DNA of 64,000 bases from Pontibacter qinzhouensis (lineage in GTDB: Bacteria; Bacteroidota; Bacteroidia; Cytophagales; Hymenobacteraceae): assembly GCF_008017455.1 (NCBI RefSeq), contig NZ_VRTY01000017.1, forward strand, positions 16,168-80,167, in the 5' to 3' direction. Under the pieces are notes generated by a model that was not told the origin of the DNA, made no database searches, and saw only the letters and a program-made list of their open reading frames with translations. The position numbers and the translations under genes are program-made. How positions within the stretch are numbered: the first letter of the stretch is position 1; the number at the start of each line of letters is the position of its first letter. Below, in pieces: positions 51,211 through 59,965 of the stretch.

Positions 51211-52083
51211 ATGACAACCCGACGAACTTTTTTACAGCATGCTGCACTGCTCACAGCTGGTGCTTTTTTAGCGCCTTCGGCTTTGCTGGCAAAACCAACC
51301 CAGAAAGTAGGCATTCAGCTCTACACGCTGCGCGAGCAGATAAGTAAAGATGTTAAAGGTGTGATCGGGAAGGTGGCTAAAGCCGGGTACAACGAAGTAG
51401 AAACCTATGGCTATTCGCTAAAGAATAAGTTCTGGGGCCTCGAACCAAAAGCTTTTAAACAGCTGCTAAGTGCCAACAAACTTACCGCCCCAAGCGGCCA
51501 TTTCGGCTTCGACGACTATATTGGAGCCGGTAAAGACGATGACCTGAAGGCCTACATAGACGCTGCCAAAGCAGTAGACATGAAGTATGTGGTGGTTCCT
51601 TACCTGGGCGATAAATTACGCCAAAGTGCTTCTGATTATCAGCGGATAGCAGAAAGACTGAACACCGCAGCTGAGGCCTGTAAAAGAGCTGGCTTAGGAC
51701 TGGCTTACCACAACCACGATTTCGAGTTTCAGAAATTCGACAACACCACCGGCTACGACATTTTGCTAAACGAAACAGACAAGGACCTGGTGAAGTTTGA
51801 GCTGGACCTGTACTGGGTGGTACGGGCAGACCTGGACCCGGTAACCATGTTCAACGCCAACCCTGGCCGTTTTGTAATGTGGCATGTAAAAGACATGGAC
51901 AAAGCCAATCCGAAGCTCAACACCGAAGTAGGCAGTGGCAGCGTTAACTTCAGAAAAATTTTCGACCAGGCAAGCCAGTCGGGCGTGGAGCATATTTTTG
52001 TGGAGCAGGAAAACTTCGCCATCGATCCGTTTAAGAGCATTAACCAGAGCTACGCCTACGTAAAGAAAAACCTGCTGTCGTAG
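51211..52083 (+). CDS. Xylose isomerase-like TIM barrel (sugar isomerase/epimerase family), Tat-exported
   Basis: Second TIM-barrel protein of the cluster, 290 residues. Tat signal TTRRTFLQHAALLTAGAF. Body contains KVGIQLYTLREQI, GLAYHNHDFEF, FELDLYWV, MWHVKDMD and EHIFVEQE, the metal-binding layout of the family. Different enough from the preceding gene to have a separate role, possibly epimerising or dehydrating the 3-keto sugar. It ends the cluster: a repeat A copy and a strong bidirectional terminator follow within 90 bases. Confidence 0.85.
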   Translation: MTTRRTFLQHAALLTAGAFLAPSALLAKPTQKVGIQLYTLREQISKDVKGVIGKVAKAGYNEVETYGYSLKNKFWGLEPKAFKQLLSANKLTAPSGHFGFDDYIGAGKDDDLKAYIDAAKAVDMKYVVVPYLGDKLRQSASDYQRIAERLNTAAEACKRAGLGLAYHNHDFEFQKFDNTTGYDILLNETDKDLVKFELDLYWVVRADLDPVTMFNANPGRFVMWHVKDMDKANPKLNTEVGSGSVNFRKIFDQASQSGVEHIFVEQENFAIDPFKSINQSYAYVKKNLLS

Positions 52084-52090
52084 CCCGAAG

Positions 52091-52149
52091 ACCCTTGACA
52101 CCTAATTAGTGAAAATACCTCCGGAAGGCCATTTTCATTAGAATAATTG
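52091..52149 (+). repeat. Repeat A copy 14
   Basis: Best-formed hairpin of the family: GAAAATACCTCC-GGAAGGCCATTTTC, then ATTAGAATAATTG. Eight bases after the stop codon of the preceding gene. Confidence 0.75.
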
Positions 52150-52169
52150 AAGCATTACTGCCTTCCGAA

Positions 52170-52240
52170 CCAACAGAACAGCCTGCGAGTAACTCTACTA
52201 TTTAAAGCAGAATTACCCGCAGGCTGTTCTGTTGGTTGTT
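52170..52240. terminator. Bidirectional terminator between convergent genes
   Basis: CCAACAGAACAGCCTGCG (52170-52187) pairs perfectly with CGCAGGCTGTTCTGTTGG (52218-52235), followed by TTGTTT. Lies between the + TIM-barrel gene and the - EEP gene. Confidence 0.8.
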
Positions 52241-52259
52241 TAAGATAAACGCTGCATTC

Positions 52260-53111
52260 TTATTTTTTAAAAGCTACCTCCACCATCACCGGAAAATGGT
52301 CGGAAGGAAATTGGCCTTTGCCATAGGTATCCGTCAGGATGCCGTAGCGTTTTACGGTAAAGCCAGAGGAAAGAAAAATATGGTCGATGCGGTTATTTGT
52401 CAGCTGCTTGGCATCGAAACCATTAAACGTGCCGCTCGGTGCATATTTGAAATCGGCCAGCTCATAGGCATCTTTTAGCAGCACAGAAGTTGCAATGATG
52501 GTGTACAGCGGGCTGTGCTGGTCGAAGTTAAAATCGCCTGTAAAAATAACCGGAGCTGCGCCGGCAATTTCTTTGATTTTTGTCAGCATCAGCTTGGCAC
52601 TCTCCTCCCTGGCTTTAGGGCCGCGATGGTCGAAATGCACATTGAACAGGTAAAATGTAAAACCAGTGGCATTATCTCGGAACTGGCCCCAGGTACACAC
52701 CCTCGGAAAATCAGCATCCCAGCCCTTTCCGGGTTTTGAAGGTGTTTCTGATAACCAGAAGTCGCCGTTTTTCAGTAATTTGTATGTATCGGTTTTAAAG
52801 AAAATAGCAGAGTATTCGCCTCCCTGCCTGCCATCGTCGCGACCGGCTCCTATGTAGGTATAGCCAGGAAGCTGGCCTTTCATATCCTGGAGCTGGTGGT
52901 GCAGCCCTTCCTGGGTTCCGAAAATATCGAAGTCGTTGAAGCGCACCAGCCCGGTAAGAAATGGCAGTCGCTTGTTCCAGGCATTAGCAGTGTCGCGTAC
53001 TTCGTCGTAACGGATGTTGTAGGTGCCTATTTTCATAGTCTGAGCTTGTAGCTGCTTGGGTGATGCGCAAAAGAGTAAAACTATTGCAAAAAGGAGGTTT
53101 CTGAGTAGCAT
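52260..53111 (-). CDS. Secreted endonuclease/exonuclease/phosphatase (EEP) family protein
   Basis: Metal-dependent phosphodiesterase or phosphatase of 283 residues with a signal peptide (1-23, ending QLQA). The family blocks are present in order: KIGTYNIRYD, DIFGTQEGLH, FYLFNVHFDHRG, VIFTGDFNFDQ, RIDHIFLSS and SDHFPVMVEV. Exported members cleave phospholipid, nucleic acid or sugar-phosphate diesters; this one's substrate is unknown. It is a single gene on the - strand, opposite the GMC cluster and separated from it by a bidirectional terminator. Confidence 0.9.
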   Translation of the reverse strand: MLLRNLLFAIVLLFCASPKQLQAQTMKIGTYNIRYDEVRDTANAWNKRLPFLTGLVRFNDFDIFGTQEGLHHQLQDMKGQLPGYTYIGAGRDDGRQGGEYSAIFFKTDTYKLLKNGDFWLSETPSKPGKGWDADFPRVCTWGQFRDNATGFTFYLFNVHFDHRGPKAREESAKLMLTKIKEIAGAAPVIFTGDFNFDQHSPLYTIIATSVLLKDAYELADFKYAPSGTFNGFDAKQLTNNRIDHIFLSSGFTVKRYGILTDTYGKGQFPSDHFPVMVEVAFKK

Positions 53112-53341
53112 TACGGGAGTTTTTAGGATTTGAAGGAATTTAATTAGGTAATCAGACTTGTTTATTGCTGGCTGGTTTTAGGGTCTGGTTCGGCTATTTG
53201 TTTGTAGCAACTGGTATGTATTTGTGCTTTCGGCATATTAACATCTCTGTATCTTTAAACCAATTGTATGCCTAATTCATAACGAATTAGTAACGCTCTC
53301 TTGTAAGGCAGATGCTTCTATCGCAACGGCTATCTCTTTCC

Positions 53342-53580
53342 CTCAGTCATCTTGTAAGCGAAAACCAGCAGCAGAGGCTACTGGCTTTTTAATCTAAGTT
53401 CGCATAGTTGCTGTTATTGCTGTAACAGCGGCATGACGCTGTTGTATTGCTGTTGTCTTTGATCTTTTTGCTTAATACAAAAAGAACCAACGAAAATCAA
53501 GACGCGAAAAACTCGCTGAACGCTCAAATAGTTTAGCGTCAATGGATGCACCAGGCAAAGGTGTTCTCTTCGTTGCTTCC
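53342..53580 (+). repeat. Repeat D copy 2
   Basis: Contains CTTTTTGCTTAATACAAAAA and CTCGCTGAACGCTCAAATAG; lacks the GAGGGCCCC segment of the other two copies. Confidence 0.65.
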
Positions 53581-53623
53581 TGCCGCAATAGATTGTTTGG
53601 ATATTAGCTTTAGCTTTTGGTGA

Positions 53624-53680
53624 AATTATTCTAATGATTTTGCCCTTCCAAAGACTTTTTAACGAAAGTCGATCAAGGGT
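53624..53680 (-). repeat. Repeat A copy 15
   Basis: Reverse orientation, same as the FGE gene upstream of it in transcription. Confidence 0.65.
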
Positions 53681-53759
53681 TGAAAAGATATCCTTTTAGT
53701 CATCCAGTTAAAATTTACCCAAAACAACCATTTAACAATCAGCAACTAACAGTCAGCCA

Positions 53760-53818
53760 AATTATTCTAATGAAAATGCCCTTCCAAAAGCTTTTTTGCG
53801 ATTTGGGAGCCAAGGGTT
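53760..53818 (-). repeat. Repeat A copy 16
   Basis: Reverse orientation; its CAAGGGTT end touches the stop codon of the FGE gene. Confidence 0.65.
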
Positions 53819-54960
53819 TAGTTAGAGGTTACGCACCGGAAACCTGTGTTTTCGAGGCTGGTATCTGCTGAAGATTTCATGCGTGATGTAACGCGGTAGC
53901 CTTTGCAGTAACTGCTATGGCACATAAACGAGCCGCCGCGTACTACCCGCTTGGGCGCATCTGGTTCCTGCGAATCGTAGCTGCGGGCGGGACCTTTCGG
54001 GTTTTCAGCTAAGCCTGCTGCTACTGTTTTATAGTAATTGGCATCGTACCAGTCGGAGCACCATTCCCACACATTGCCGGCCATGTCGTAGAGGCCAAGT
54101 TTGTTGGGGGTAAAGCTTTTTACAGGTGCCAGGCCAGAGTACTCATCCCAGCCAGTATTCTTAGTCGGGAAAGTGCCTTGCCAGGTATTGGCTTTCGGCT
54201 TACCCTGCTCCACAGCCTCGTTGCCCCAGGGATATAGCTGGTCTGCTTTGGCGCCACGTGCTGCAAATTCCCACTCCGCTTCGGTTGGCAAGCGTTTACC
54301 GGCCCATTGCGCATAAGCCATGGCATCGTGCCAGGATACCTGTACCACAGGGTAGTTCTCTTTGCCTTTTATGCTGCTGCCGGAGCCTTGCGGTTGCCGC
54401 CAGTTAGCGCCTTTTTGCCAGCTCCACCACTGCGCGGGGTTGTGTAAGGCTACCTGCTGCACCGGCGGCGAAAACACCAGCGATGCTGCCACCAGCACAC
54501 TGTCGTGCGGCTTAGGGGTGCCAGGCGGAAGCTGCTGCTTTAGTTCTTCCCAGTCGGGAGCACGTTCGGCTGTAGTTACATAGCCGGTGGCAGCTACAAA
54601 CTCGGCAAACTGTGCATTGGTTACCTCGGTGGCATCTATCCAGAAGCCGTTGAGTTTTACCTGGTGCTGCGGGTACTCATCCGGGCGACCTTCTGCGTCT
54701 GTGGCACCCATACCAAACGTGCCGCCTTTTACCCAAACCATGCCTGTGTGCGATGTGTTCTGGTGCTGCTGCCCTGCCGTGTCCGGAGTTGAGGTGGCAA
54801 AGCGTGCAGGCAGGTTGCTGCTACAGGCGGTGTGGCTGGCAGTGTCGGTGGCTATAGTCTGTTGACTGGTTTCTGCTACCTTGCCCTCGCCGGAATTACA
54901 GCCAGAAAGGCAGAGAAGAGCAAACGCATAAGAAGCAAAAGTACTTTTAGATAGAAGCAT
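53818..54960 (-). CDS. Formylglycine-generating enzyme, lipoprotein
   Basis: Activates sulfatases by oxidising their Cys to formylglycine. 380 residues; lipoprotein signal ends LSGC (Cys21) and a Thr/Ser-rich linker to ~70. The FGE domain shows MVWVKGGTFGMGATD, VTNAQFAEFVAATGYVT, YPVVQVSWHDAMAYAQWAG, RLPTEAEWEFAARG, KLGLYDMAGNVWEWCSDWY and VRGGSFMCHSSYCKGYR with catalytic pair Cys347/Cys352. It lies 39 bases after the sulfatase gene on the same strand, its probable client. Closer to canonical FGE than the one at 17534, and a lipoprotein, unusual for an enzyme thought of as acting on unfolded clients. Confidence 0.87.
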   Translation of the reverse strand: MLLSKSTFASYAFALLCLSGCNSGEGKVAETSQQTIATDTASHTACSSNLPARFATSTPDTAGQQHQNTSHTGMVWVKGGTFGMGATDAEGRPDEYPQHQVKLNGFWIDATEVTNAQFAEFVAATGYVTTAERAPDWEELKQQLPPGTPKPHDSVLVAASLVFSPPVQQVALHNPAQWWSWQKGANWRQPQGSGSSIKGKENYPVVQVSWHDAMAYAQWAGKRLPTEAEWEFAARGAKADQLYPWGNEAVEQGKPKANTWQGTFPTKNTGWDEYSGLAPVKSFTPNKLGLYDMAGNVWEWCSDWYDANYYKTVAAGLAENPKGPARSYDSQEPDAPKRVVRGGSFMCHSSYCKGYRVTSRMKSSADTSLENTGFRCVTSN

Positions 54961-54999
54961 GTGATGTTATAGCTGCTGTATATACAAAGCAGGCGCTGC

Positions 55000-56538
55000 T
55001 TAATAAGTGCCTTTAAATGGCAGGTCGATACGCTTGTGCGGTGCGTTCTTGAGCGGAATCTGGAGACCATTAGTAGATTCGAGCCAGTTCCACATGTCTG
55101 CCTTCAGTTCCCGGGCAATCTGCTCGTACTGCGGATCGCGGATCAGGTTGTTCATCTCTTCCGGATCGTTTTTTATATCGTAGAGCTCGTTGGTATCCCA
55201 GATGCCGTGGTTGTAAATATACTTATATCTGTCGGTTCGGGCACCAAAAACAGTAGGTGTCTGCGGAAATGCCCATTCCCAATAATATTCGTAATACATT
55301 CTGTCGCGCCAATTTACCACAGGTTGCCCCTTCAGGAATGGCAGAAACGAAGTGCCTTGCATATTATCGGGTGTTGGCAGACCGGCCATTGCCAGAATGG
55401 TAGGCGCAATGTCTATGTTCAGCATCATCTGCGGAACTTTAAGGCCCGGTTTTACCACGCCCGGCCCACGCACCAGCAGCGGCACCCGTATCGACTGCTC
55501 ATACATGTTGCGTTTGTCTATGAGGCCGTGTTCCCCAAAAATAAAGCCGTTGTCGCCCATGTAGATCACAATCGTATTTTTATCAAGGCCTTCTTTTTTG
55601 AGGTAGTCTAAGACTCTGCCAATGCTTTCGTCTACGCCGAGCAGGGTTTCGCAGTACTGGCGGTAGAAGGCGTCAAATTCGATATCGCCATCGTACATGC
55701 CATCTACACCATGCCAGCTGTTGCGCTGTTTACGCACCCACTCCGGAATGTCGCGTGTGTTTACGGGGCCTTTCGGCTCCTGCTTTTCGCCGTATACTTT
55801 GCTGTTTTCGGTGGCGGTTAGGTACATAGAGGGCGGCGCTATCACAGGCATGTCTTTATATTTACCGGCATGACGTTTGGCCGGCTCAAACTCGGCATGT
55901 ACCCCTTTATGCGAGAGGTAGGCAAAAAAGGGCTTGTTCTTGTCACGCTTCTTCAGCCAGTCGAGGGTTTGGTCGGTGAGCAGATCCGTAATATAGCTCC
56001 CTTGCAGCTGCTGAACCGGCTTTCCGTTAATATTGAGTATGGGATTGTAGTAAACGCCCTGGCCTTTAAAGCTGATCCACTGATCGAAGCCGGGTTGCGG
56101 CATATCGTCGGTGTTGCCCATGTGCCACTTGCCAAAAAAGCCGGTTTGGTAACCTGCCTTCTGCATGTACTCCGGAAAAAAGGTGAGTCCCTCCGGTAGC
56201 GGCGCATTATTATCTACGATGGTGTGGGTGTGGGCATACTGGCCTGTTAAAATAGAGGCGCGGCTAGGGGAGCAGAGAGAAGTGGTCACAAAGGCGTTTT
56301 CCAGGTGAGCCCCTTCTTTAGCTAACTGGTCCATGTATGGCGTCTGCAGCCCAGGCACCTTGTTCATAAACCCCATGAAGTCGTAGCGGTGGTCGTCGCT
56401 CAAGATGAAAATTACGTTCATGGGTTTAGTTTTGCTTCGCTGTTGTGCCCGCAGGCCAGCCGGTGCAGCCAGCAATAAAACCAGTGCCCATAAAAGCGAC
56501 CTGAAAAACGAATGTAGTGTTATGAAGTGTGTCATCAT
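55000..56538 (-). CDS. Cys-type sulfatase (S1), secreted
   Basis: Sulfate ester hydrolase of 512 residues, different from the two in the SusCD operon. Signal peptide to ~31 (GLRAQ). NVIFILSDDHRYDFMGF gives metal ligands, CSPSRASILTG carries the Cys89 to be converted to formylglycine, and MGDNGFIFGEHG is intact. The layout (WHMG, YYEYYWEWAFPQTPTVFGARTD near the C-terminus) resembles sulfatases annotated as N-acetylglucosamine-6-sulfatase or mucin-desulfating types (S1_11 or S1_8 like), but substrate is uncertain. It is followed by its FGE in a two-gene operon. Start Met has an adjacent second Met. Confidence 0.88.
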   Translation of the reverse strand: MMTHFITLHSFFRSLLWALVLLLAAPAGLRAQQRSKTKPMNVIFILSDDHRYDFMGFMNKVPGLQTPYMDQLAKEGAHLENAFVTTSLCSPSRASILTGQYAHTHTIVDNNAPLPEGLTFFPEYMQKAGYQTGFFGKWHMGNTDDMPQPGFDQWISFKGQGVYYNPILNINGKPVQQLQGSYITDLLTDQTLDWLKKRDKNKPFFAYLSHKGVHAEFEPAKRHAGKYKDMPVIAPPSMYLTATENSKVYGEKQEPKGPVNTRDIPEWVRKQRNSWHGVDGMYDGDIEFDAFYRQYCETLLGVDESIGRVLDYLKKEGLDKNTIVIYMGDNGFIFGEHGLIDKRNMYEQSIRVPLLVRGPGVVKPGLKVPQMMLNIDIAPTILAMAGLPTPDNMQGTSFLPFLKGQPVVNWRDRMYYEYYWEWAFPQTPTVFGARTDRYKYIYNHGIWDTNELYDIKNDPEEMNNLIRDPQYEQIARELKADMWNWLESTNGLQIPLKNAPHKRIDLPFKGTY

Positions 56539-56899
56539 AGGAAGTGTTGTAAAACTGTAAGGCAGATACCTGAGCTATTGCAGGTGCGCAGGTAGGGTGG
56601 TGTTTGGTGAGTACCGCTCTGTTTTCCTCGGTTTCAATATTGCGGATTAAACTACCGGATCACAACAAAAGAGCCTCTACAATACCACATCAGGCTTTAT
56701 ATATACTACTTCAATTACGCACAAACGTTCATTTTGTCTTTGTGTAAAATTATAGAGAGCATTTAGTTTAATATATTTACAGAACACCTTGCCAGTTCAT
56801 TTTTTTACCGGGCTTTACACTGACAGCCCTTACGTTATACCCTTGGCTAAAAAGCTCGAAAAATTCTTTGGAAGGTCAATTTCATTTAAATAATTCATT
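56539..56899. other. Divergent intergenic region
   Basis: Upstream of the - sulfatase and the + esterase. Contains TACCACATC at 56682-56690, one mismatch from the nonamer operator, and repeat A copy 17. No sure promoter box. Confidence 0.45.
56839..56896 (+). repeat. Repeat A copy 17
   Basis: Complete; right box ATTTAAATAATTC ends three bases before the esterase start, so it lies in that gene's leader. Confidence 0.65.
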
Positions 56900-57757
56900 A
56901 TGCTGAAAACAGACAGACTCATCTTTAAACACAGACTACTTGCCTTCCAAAAAATCGGGACGCTACTTTGTGCAATGGCCTTAATGCTTATAACGTCGGT
57001 GCAGGCACAGGATCTGAACCAGTATCAACGGAAATACTTCCAGACGGCCACCGACACGCTGCCTTACCGTATTTTGTATCCCGAAAACTTTAATCCATCT
57101 AAAAAGTACCCGCTCATACTGGTGCTGCACGGGGCCGGTGAGCGGGGCAATAACAACGAGTCGCAGTTGGTGCATGGCGCGAAAATGTTTCTGGAACTCG
57201 ACTACCGGCAGCAGTTCCCGGCCATTGTGGTGTTCCCGCAGTGCCCCAAAGACTCTTACTGGTCTAATGTAAACATCGTGACAGACGAAGCCGGCAATCG
57301 GTCATTCAATTTCAGGGAAGAGAAAGAGGAGCCAACCAATGCCATGCAGGCGCTGCTCGGACTTCTAAATGAGTTGGAGGAATCTGGCACTATTGATAAA
57401 AAACGGATGTACCTGGGAGGTTTATCGATGGGCGGTATGGGAACGTTTGAGTTGCTGCGGCGCAAGCCAAAAACGTTTGCCGCTGCTTTCCCGATTTGCG
57501 GAGGCGGGCACCCTGCCGGAGCAAAAGAGTATGCTGAAAGACTACCACTCTGGGTTTTTCATGGCGAGGTAGATGGCATTGTGCCGGTAGAGAAGTCGCA
57601 GATAATGGTCGATGCCATTCGTGCTGCCGGCGGCGATGTGAAGTTTACGGTTTACCCCGGCGTGAACCACAACAGCTGGGACTACGCCTTTAAAGAACCG
57701 GAGCTGCTGCCCTGGCTTTTTTCGCATAAGAAAAAAGGTTTTTTAGGAATATTCTGA
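56900..57757 (+). CDS. Secreted alpha/beta-hydrolase esterase (PHB-depolymerase/dienelactone-like)
   Basis: Serine hydrolase of 285 residues with an N-terminal signal region (~1-36, ending VQA). Catalytic triad: Ser176 in GLSMGGMG, Asp225 in GEVDGIVP and His257 in GVNHNSW. Oxyanion motif LHGAGERG. Such small secreted enzymes act as carbohydrate or feruloyl esterases or lipases; in this region a carbohydrate esterase is plausible, not proven. Single gene; a bidirectional terminator separates it from the convergent alcohol dehydrogenase. Confidence 0.85.
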   Translation: MLKTDRLIFKHRLLAFQKIGTLLCAMALMLITSVQAQDLNQYQRKYFQTATDTLPYRILYPENFNPSKKYPLILVLHGAGERGNNNESQLVHGAKMFLELDYRQQFPAIVVFPQCPKDSYWSNVNIVTDEAGNRSFNFREEKEEPTNAMQALLGLLNELEESGTIDKKRMYLGGLSMGGMGTFELLRRKPKTFAAAFPICGGGHPAGAKEYAERLPLWVFHGEVDGIVPVEKSQIMVDAIRAAGGDVKFTVYPGVNHNSWDYAFKEPELLPWLFSHKKKGFLGIF

Positions 57758-57911
57758 TGCCTATTTAGCCTACTTTTTAGCCTCAACGTTACTGCAACAC
57801 GAAATGCCGCTGCCGATTAGAAATGGACATAAAACGCAGGACACAAGACTTTTGATGTAATGTTTTTTTAGTGGGCAAATCATGTTTCGACCCATATCAG
57901 GTTATGAGCTG

Positions 57912-57982
57912 TTTTTATAACAAAAATTGCCTGAACAACTCTTGCTTTACAAAAGCTGTTCAGGCAATTTCTGTTATAAAAA
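57912..57982. terminator. Bidirectional terminator
   Basis: Inner stem AATTGCCTGAACA/TGTTCAGGCAATT (57925-57937 and 57957-57969), outer stem TTTTTATAACA/TGTTATAAAAA at 57912 and 57972, between convergent genes. Confidence 0.8.
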
Positions 57983-57991
57983 ACAATACTG

Positions 57992-59152
57992 TTACGGCTT
58001 CAGCACTACCTTCATGCAGTTATCTTCTTTTTTGTTAAAGATGTCGTACATGCGGCTGGCTTCGCTCAGTGGTACGTTGTGCGTGATAATATCGTCGAGC
58101 ACTACTTTGCCATCCCGCACCAGCGATATCAGGTTATCAATATAGCGGTGCACCCAGGCCTGGCCGCCCATCATTTTAATGCCCTTATCGAACCACTTGT
58201 ACAGCGGGAACTTATAAGGCGAGCCATAAACCCCTACCACTGTAACGGTACCACCACGGCGCACGGCGCTCAGGCAACTTTCAAGTGCATCCATAGAGCC
58301 TTTTTCCATCTGGATCACGTTCAGGGCTTTGTCTAGTACACTTCGATCGGCCTCCATGCCTACAGCGTCTACACACACATCGGCTCCGTAGCCACCCGTC
58401 ATCTGCCTGATAACTTCTACAGCATCTACTTCGGCGGCGTTAATAACTTCGGCATTGGCACTGTTACGGGCAATGTTGAGGCGGTATGGCTGAATGTCTA
58501 CGCCAATTACGCGACCTGCACCTTGGAGCCAGGCCGATTTCATGGCCATTACACCCACAGGGCCACAACCCCAAACTACTACTGTTTCGCCACCTTTCAG
58601 CTCAGCCCAGTCTATGGCGGCCCAGCCAGTCGGGAAAATATCTGTCAGGAAAAGCACTTGTTCATCGGTGAAGCCCTCTGGAACGATTCTGGGACCGTAA
58701 TCGGCATAAGGTACACGTACCAGCTCTGCCTGGCCGCCACTGTAGCCGCCATACAAATCGGTGTAACCAAAAAGGGCGGCACCGGCTCCTTTGGCTTGCA
58801 ATATTTCACCTTCGGGGCCATAGGTATTGTGGTTGGAGTTTTCGCAGTGCGTTGGTAGCTGCATATTACAAAAATGGCAGGTACCGCAAGATATCGGAAA
58901 AGGAACCACCACTTTGTCGCCACGTTTCAGGTTTTTTACTCCCGGGCCCACTTCCTCTACAATTCCCATAAACTCGTGTCCCACAATCATGCTGGTGGGC
59001 TGCGGAATCATACCGTTATAGATATGAAGATCGGAGCCACAAATGGCGGTGGAGGTTACTCGCAAAATGGCATCGCGCGACTCCTCAATCCGAGGATCTT
59101 CTACTGTTTCTACCCTTATGTCTTTGGGTTTGTGAAAAACAACTGCTTTCAT
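57992..59152 (-). CDS. Zinc-dependent alcohol dehydrogenase (FdhA-like)
   Basis: Cytoplasmic NAD(P)-linked MDR dehydrogenase of 386 residues. Catalytic zinc ligands Cys38 (AICGSDLH), His59 and Glu60 (GHEF); structural zinc cysteines 89, 92, 95 and 103. Nucleotide-binding VWGCGPVGVMAMKSA and GVDIQPYRL. The long loops GYTDLYGGYSGGQAELVRVPYAD and NIARNSANAEVINAAEVD are those of glutathione-independent formaldehyde dehydrogenase-like proteins. Substrate could be a short-chain alcohol or aldehyde. Monocistronic on the - strand. Confidence 0.92.
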   Translation of the reverse strand: MKAVVFHKPKDIRVETVEDPRIEESRDAILRVTSTAICGSDLHIYNGMIPQPTSMIVGHEFMGIVEEVGPGVKNLKRGDKVVVPFPISCGTCHFCNMQLPTHCENSNHNTYGPEGEILQAKGAGAALFGYTDLYGGYSGGQAELVRVPYADYGPRIVPEGFTDEQVLFLTDIFPTGWAAIDWAELKGGETVVVWGCGPVGVMAMKSAWLQGAGRVIGVDIQPYRLNIARNSANAEVINAAEVDAVEVIRQMTGGYGADVCVDAVGMEADRSVLDKALNVIQMEKGSMDALESCLSAVRRGGTVTVVGVYGSPYKFPLYKWFDKGIKMMGGQAWVHRYIDNLISLVRDGKVVLDDIITHNVPLSEASRMYDIFNKKEDNCMKVVLKP

Positions 59153-59619
59153 AGTATATATTTTGTTTGAGATAATAGTATACTGTGTAAACGGGAAGCA
59201 GAATGTAGTAGTTGTTAAATAGGATAATTGGTATGTAGTGTATTAATAAATTTATTTATATGTATTTATAAATATTAAGGCGTTATTCAGCTAGTTTTGG
59301 AGGTATCTCTGCTGAATTTTAATGCTGAACCCTTGGCATGAAACTGCTGAAAAAGCTTTTGGAGGGTTATTTCATTTGAATAATTGACGTTACGCAGCTT
59401 TGCCAGATGACGGGGTTTAGATCTTGGAGCAGCTTTCAATGTTACTGCCTCTTAGGTTGTACAGTTTTAATTTTATTGGTCTTAGTACTTATGGCCGCGG
59501 CTATTGGTAAGTTTTGTAGCAGTTTGCAGGTAATAGAACCTATAATTTCGTAAGTTGGCAGCTGGAGCGCCTTGTAAAGAGACTAGAGGTTTCCTGTTTT
59601 ACCTAAAATCGACAAAACA
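59153..59619. other. Intergenic region before the SMR gene
   Basis: Holds repeat A copy 18. TAATTTCG at about 59545 is a weak promoter candidate. No guanidine riboswitch structure recognised by eye. Confidence 0.45.
59329..59386 (+). repeat. Repeat A copy 18
   Basis: Complete; ACCCTTGGC to ATTTGAATAATTG. Confidence 0.65.
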
Positions 59620-59949
59620 ATGAATATAGCATGGTTTTATCTTATCCTGGCTGGTATCTGCGAGATAGGCTGGGCCTTTGGTTTAAAGTACAGCGAAGGA
59701 TTTACAAAACCAGTGGTCAGTGTGGTAACAGTAGCCGTCATGATTCTGAGTTTTGTACTCCTGGCACAAGCCATGAAAACACTGCCGCTTGGCACCGCTT
59801 ATGGCATCTGGACAGGCATTGGTGCTGCCGGAACTGCCATACTGGGCATGTTTTTCCTGAACGAGCCCAAAGATCTGATGCGCATTCTGTGCCTGCTTAT
59901 GATTGTGGCTGGTGTAGTAGGGCTTAAGATATTTTCAGAGCAGCAGTAG
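59620..59949 (+). CDS. sugE: Small multidrug resistance transporter, SugE/Gdx type
   Basis: Four-helix inner-membrane exporter of 109 residues, active as an antiparallel dimer; the SugE/Gdx branch exports guanidinium and small quaternary amines by proton exchange. Central glutamate (Glu15) in AGICEIGWAFGLKYS and the GTAYGIWTGIGAAGTAILG helix match this branch better than EmrE/Qac drug pumps. It is followed by a strong hairpin terminator. No link to the glycan loci. Confidence 0.9.
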   Translation: MNIAWFYLILAGICEIGWAFGLKYSEGFTKPVVSVVTVAVMILSFVLLAQAMKTLPLGTAYGIWTGIGAAGTAILGMFFLNEPKDLMRILCLLMIVAGVVGLKIFSEQQ

Positions 59950-59965
59950 AAAGTACACTTAGATT

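Larger units (their letters stand above)
53112..53817. other. Repeat-rich intergenic region, 706 bp
   Basis: Repeat D copy 2, repeat A copies 15 and 16 and a TTTAACAATCAGCAACTAAC-type tract. No gene. Confidence 0.6.

Noticed and set aside
59153..59619. Guanidine or other riboswitch upstream of the SMR gene
   Set aside because: Expected paired loops and conserved purine blocks could not be found by eye.
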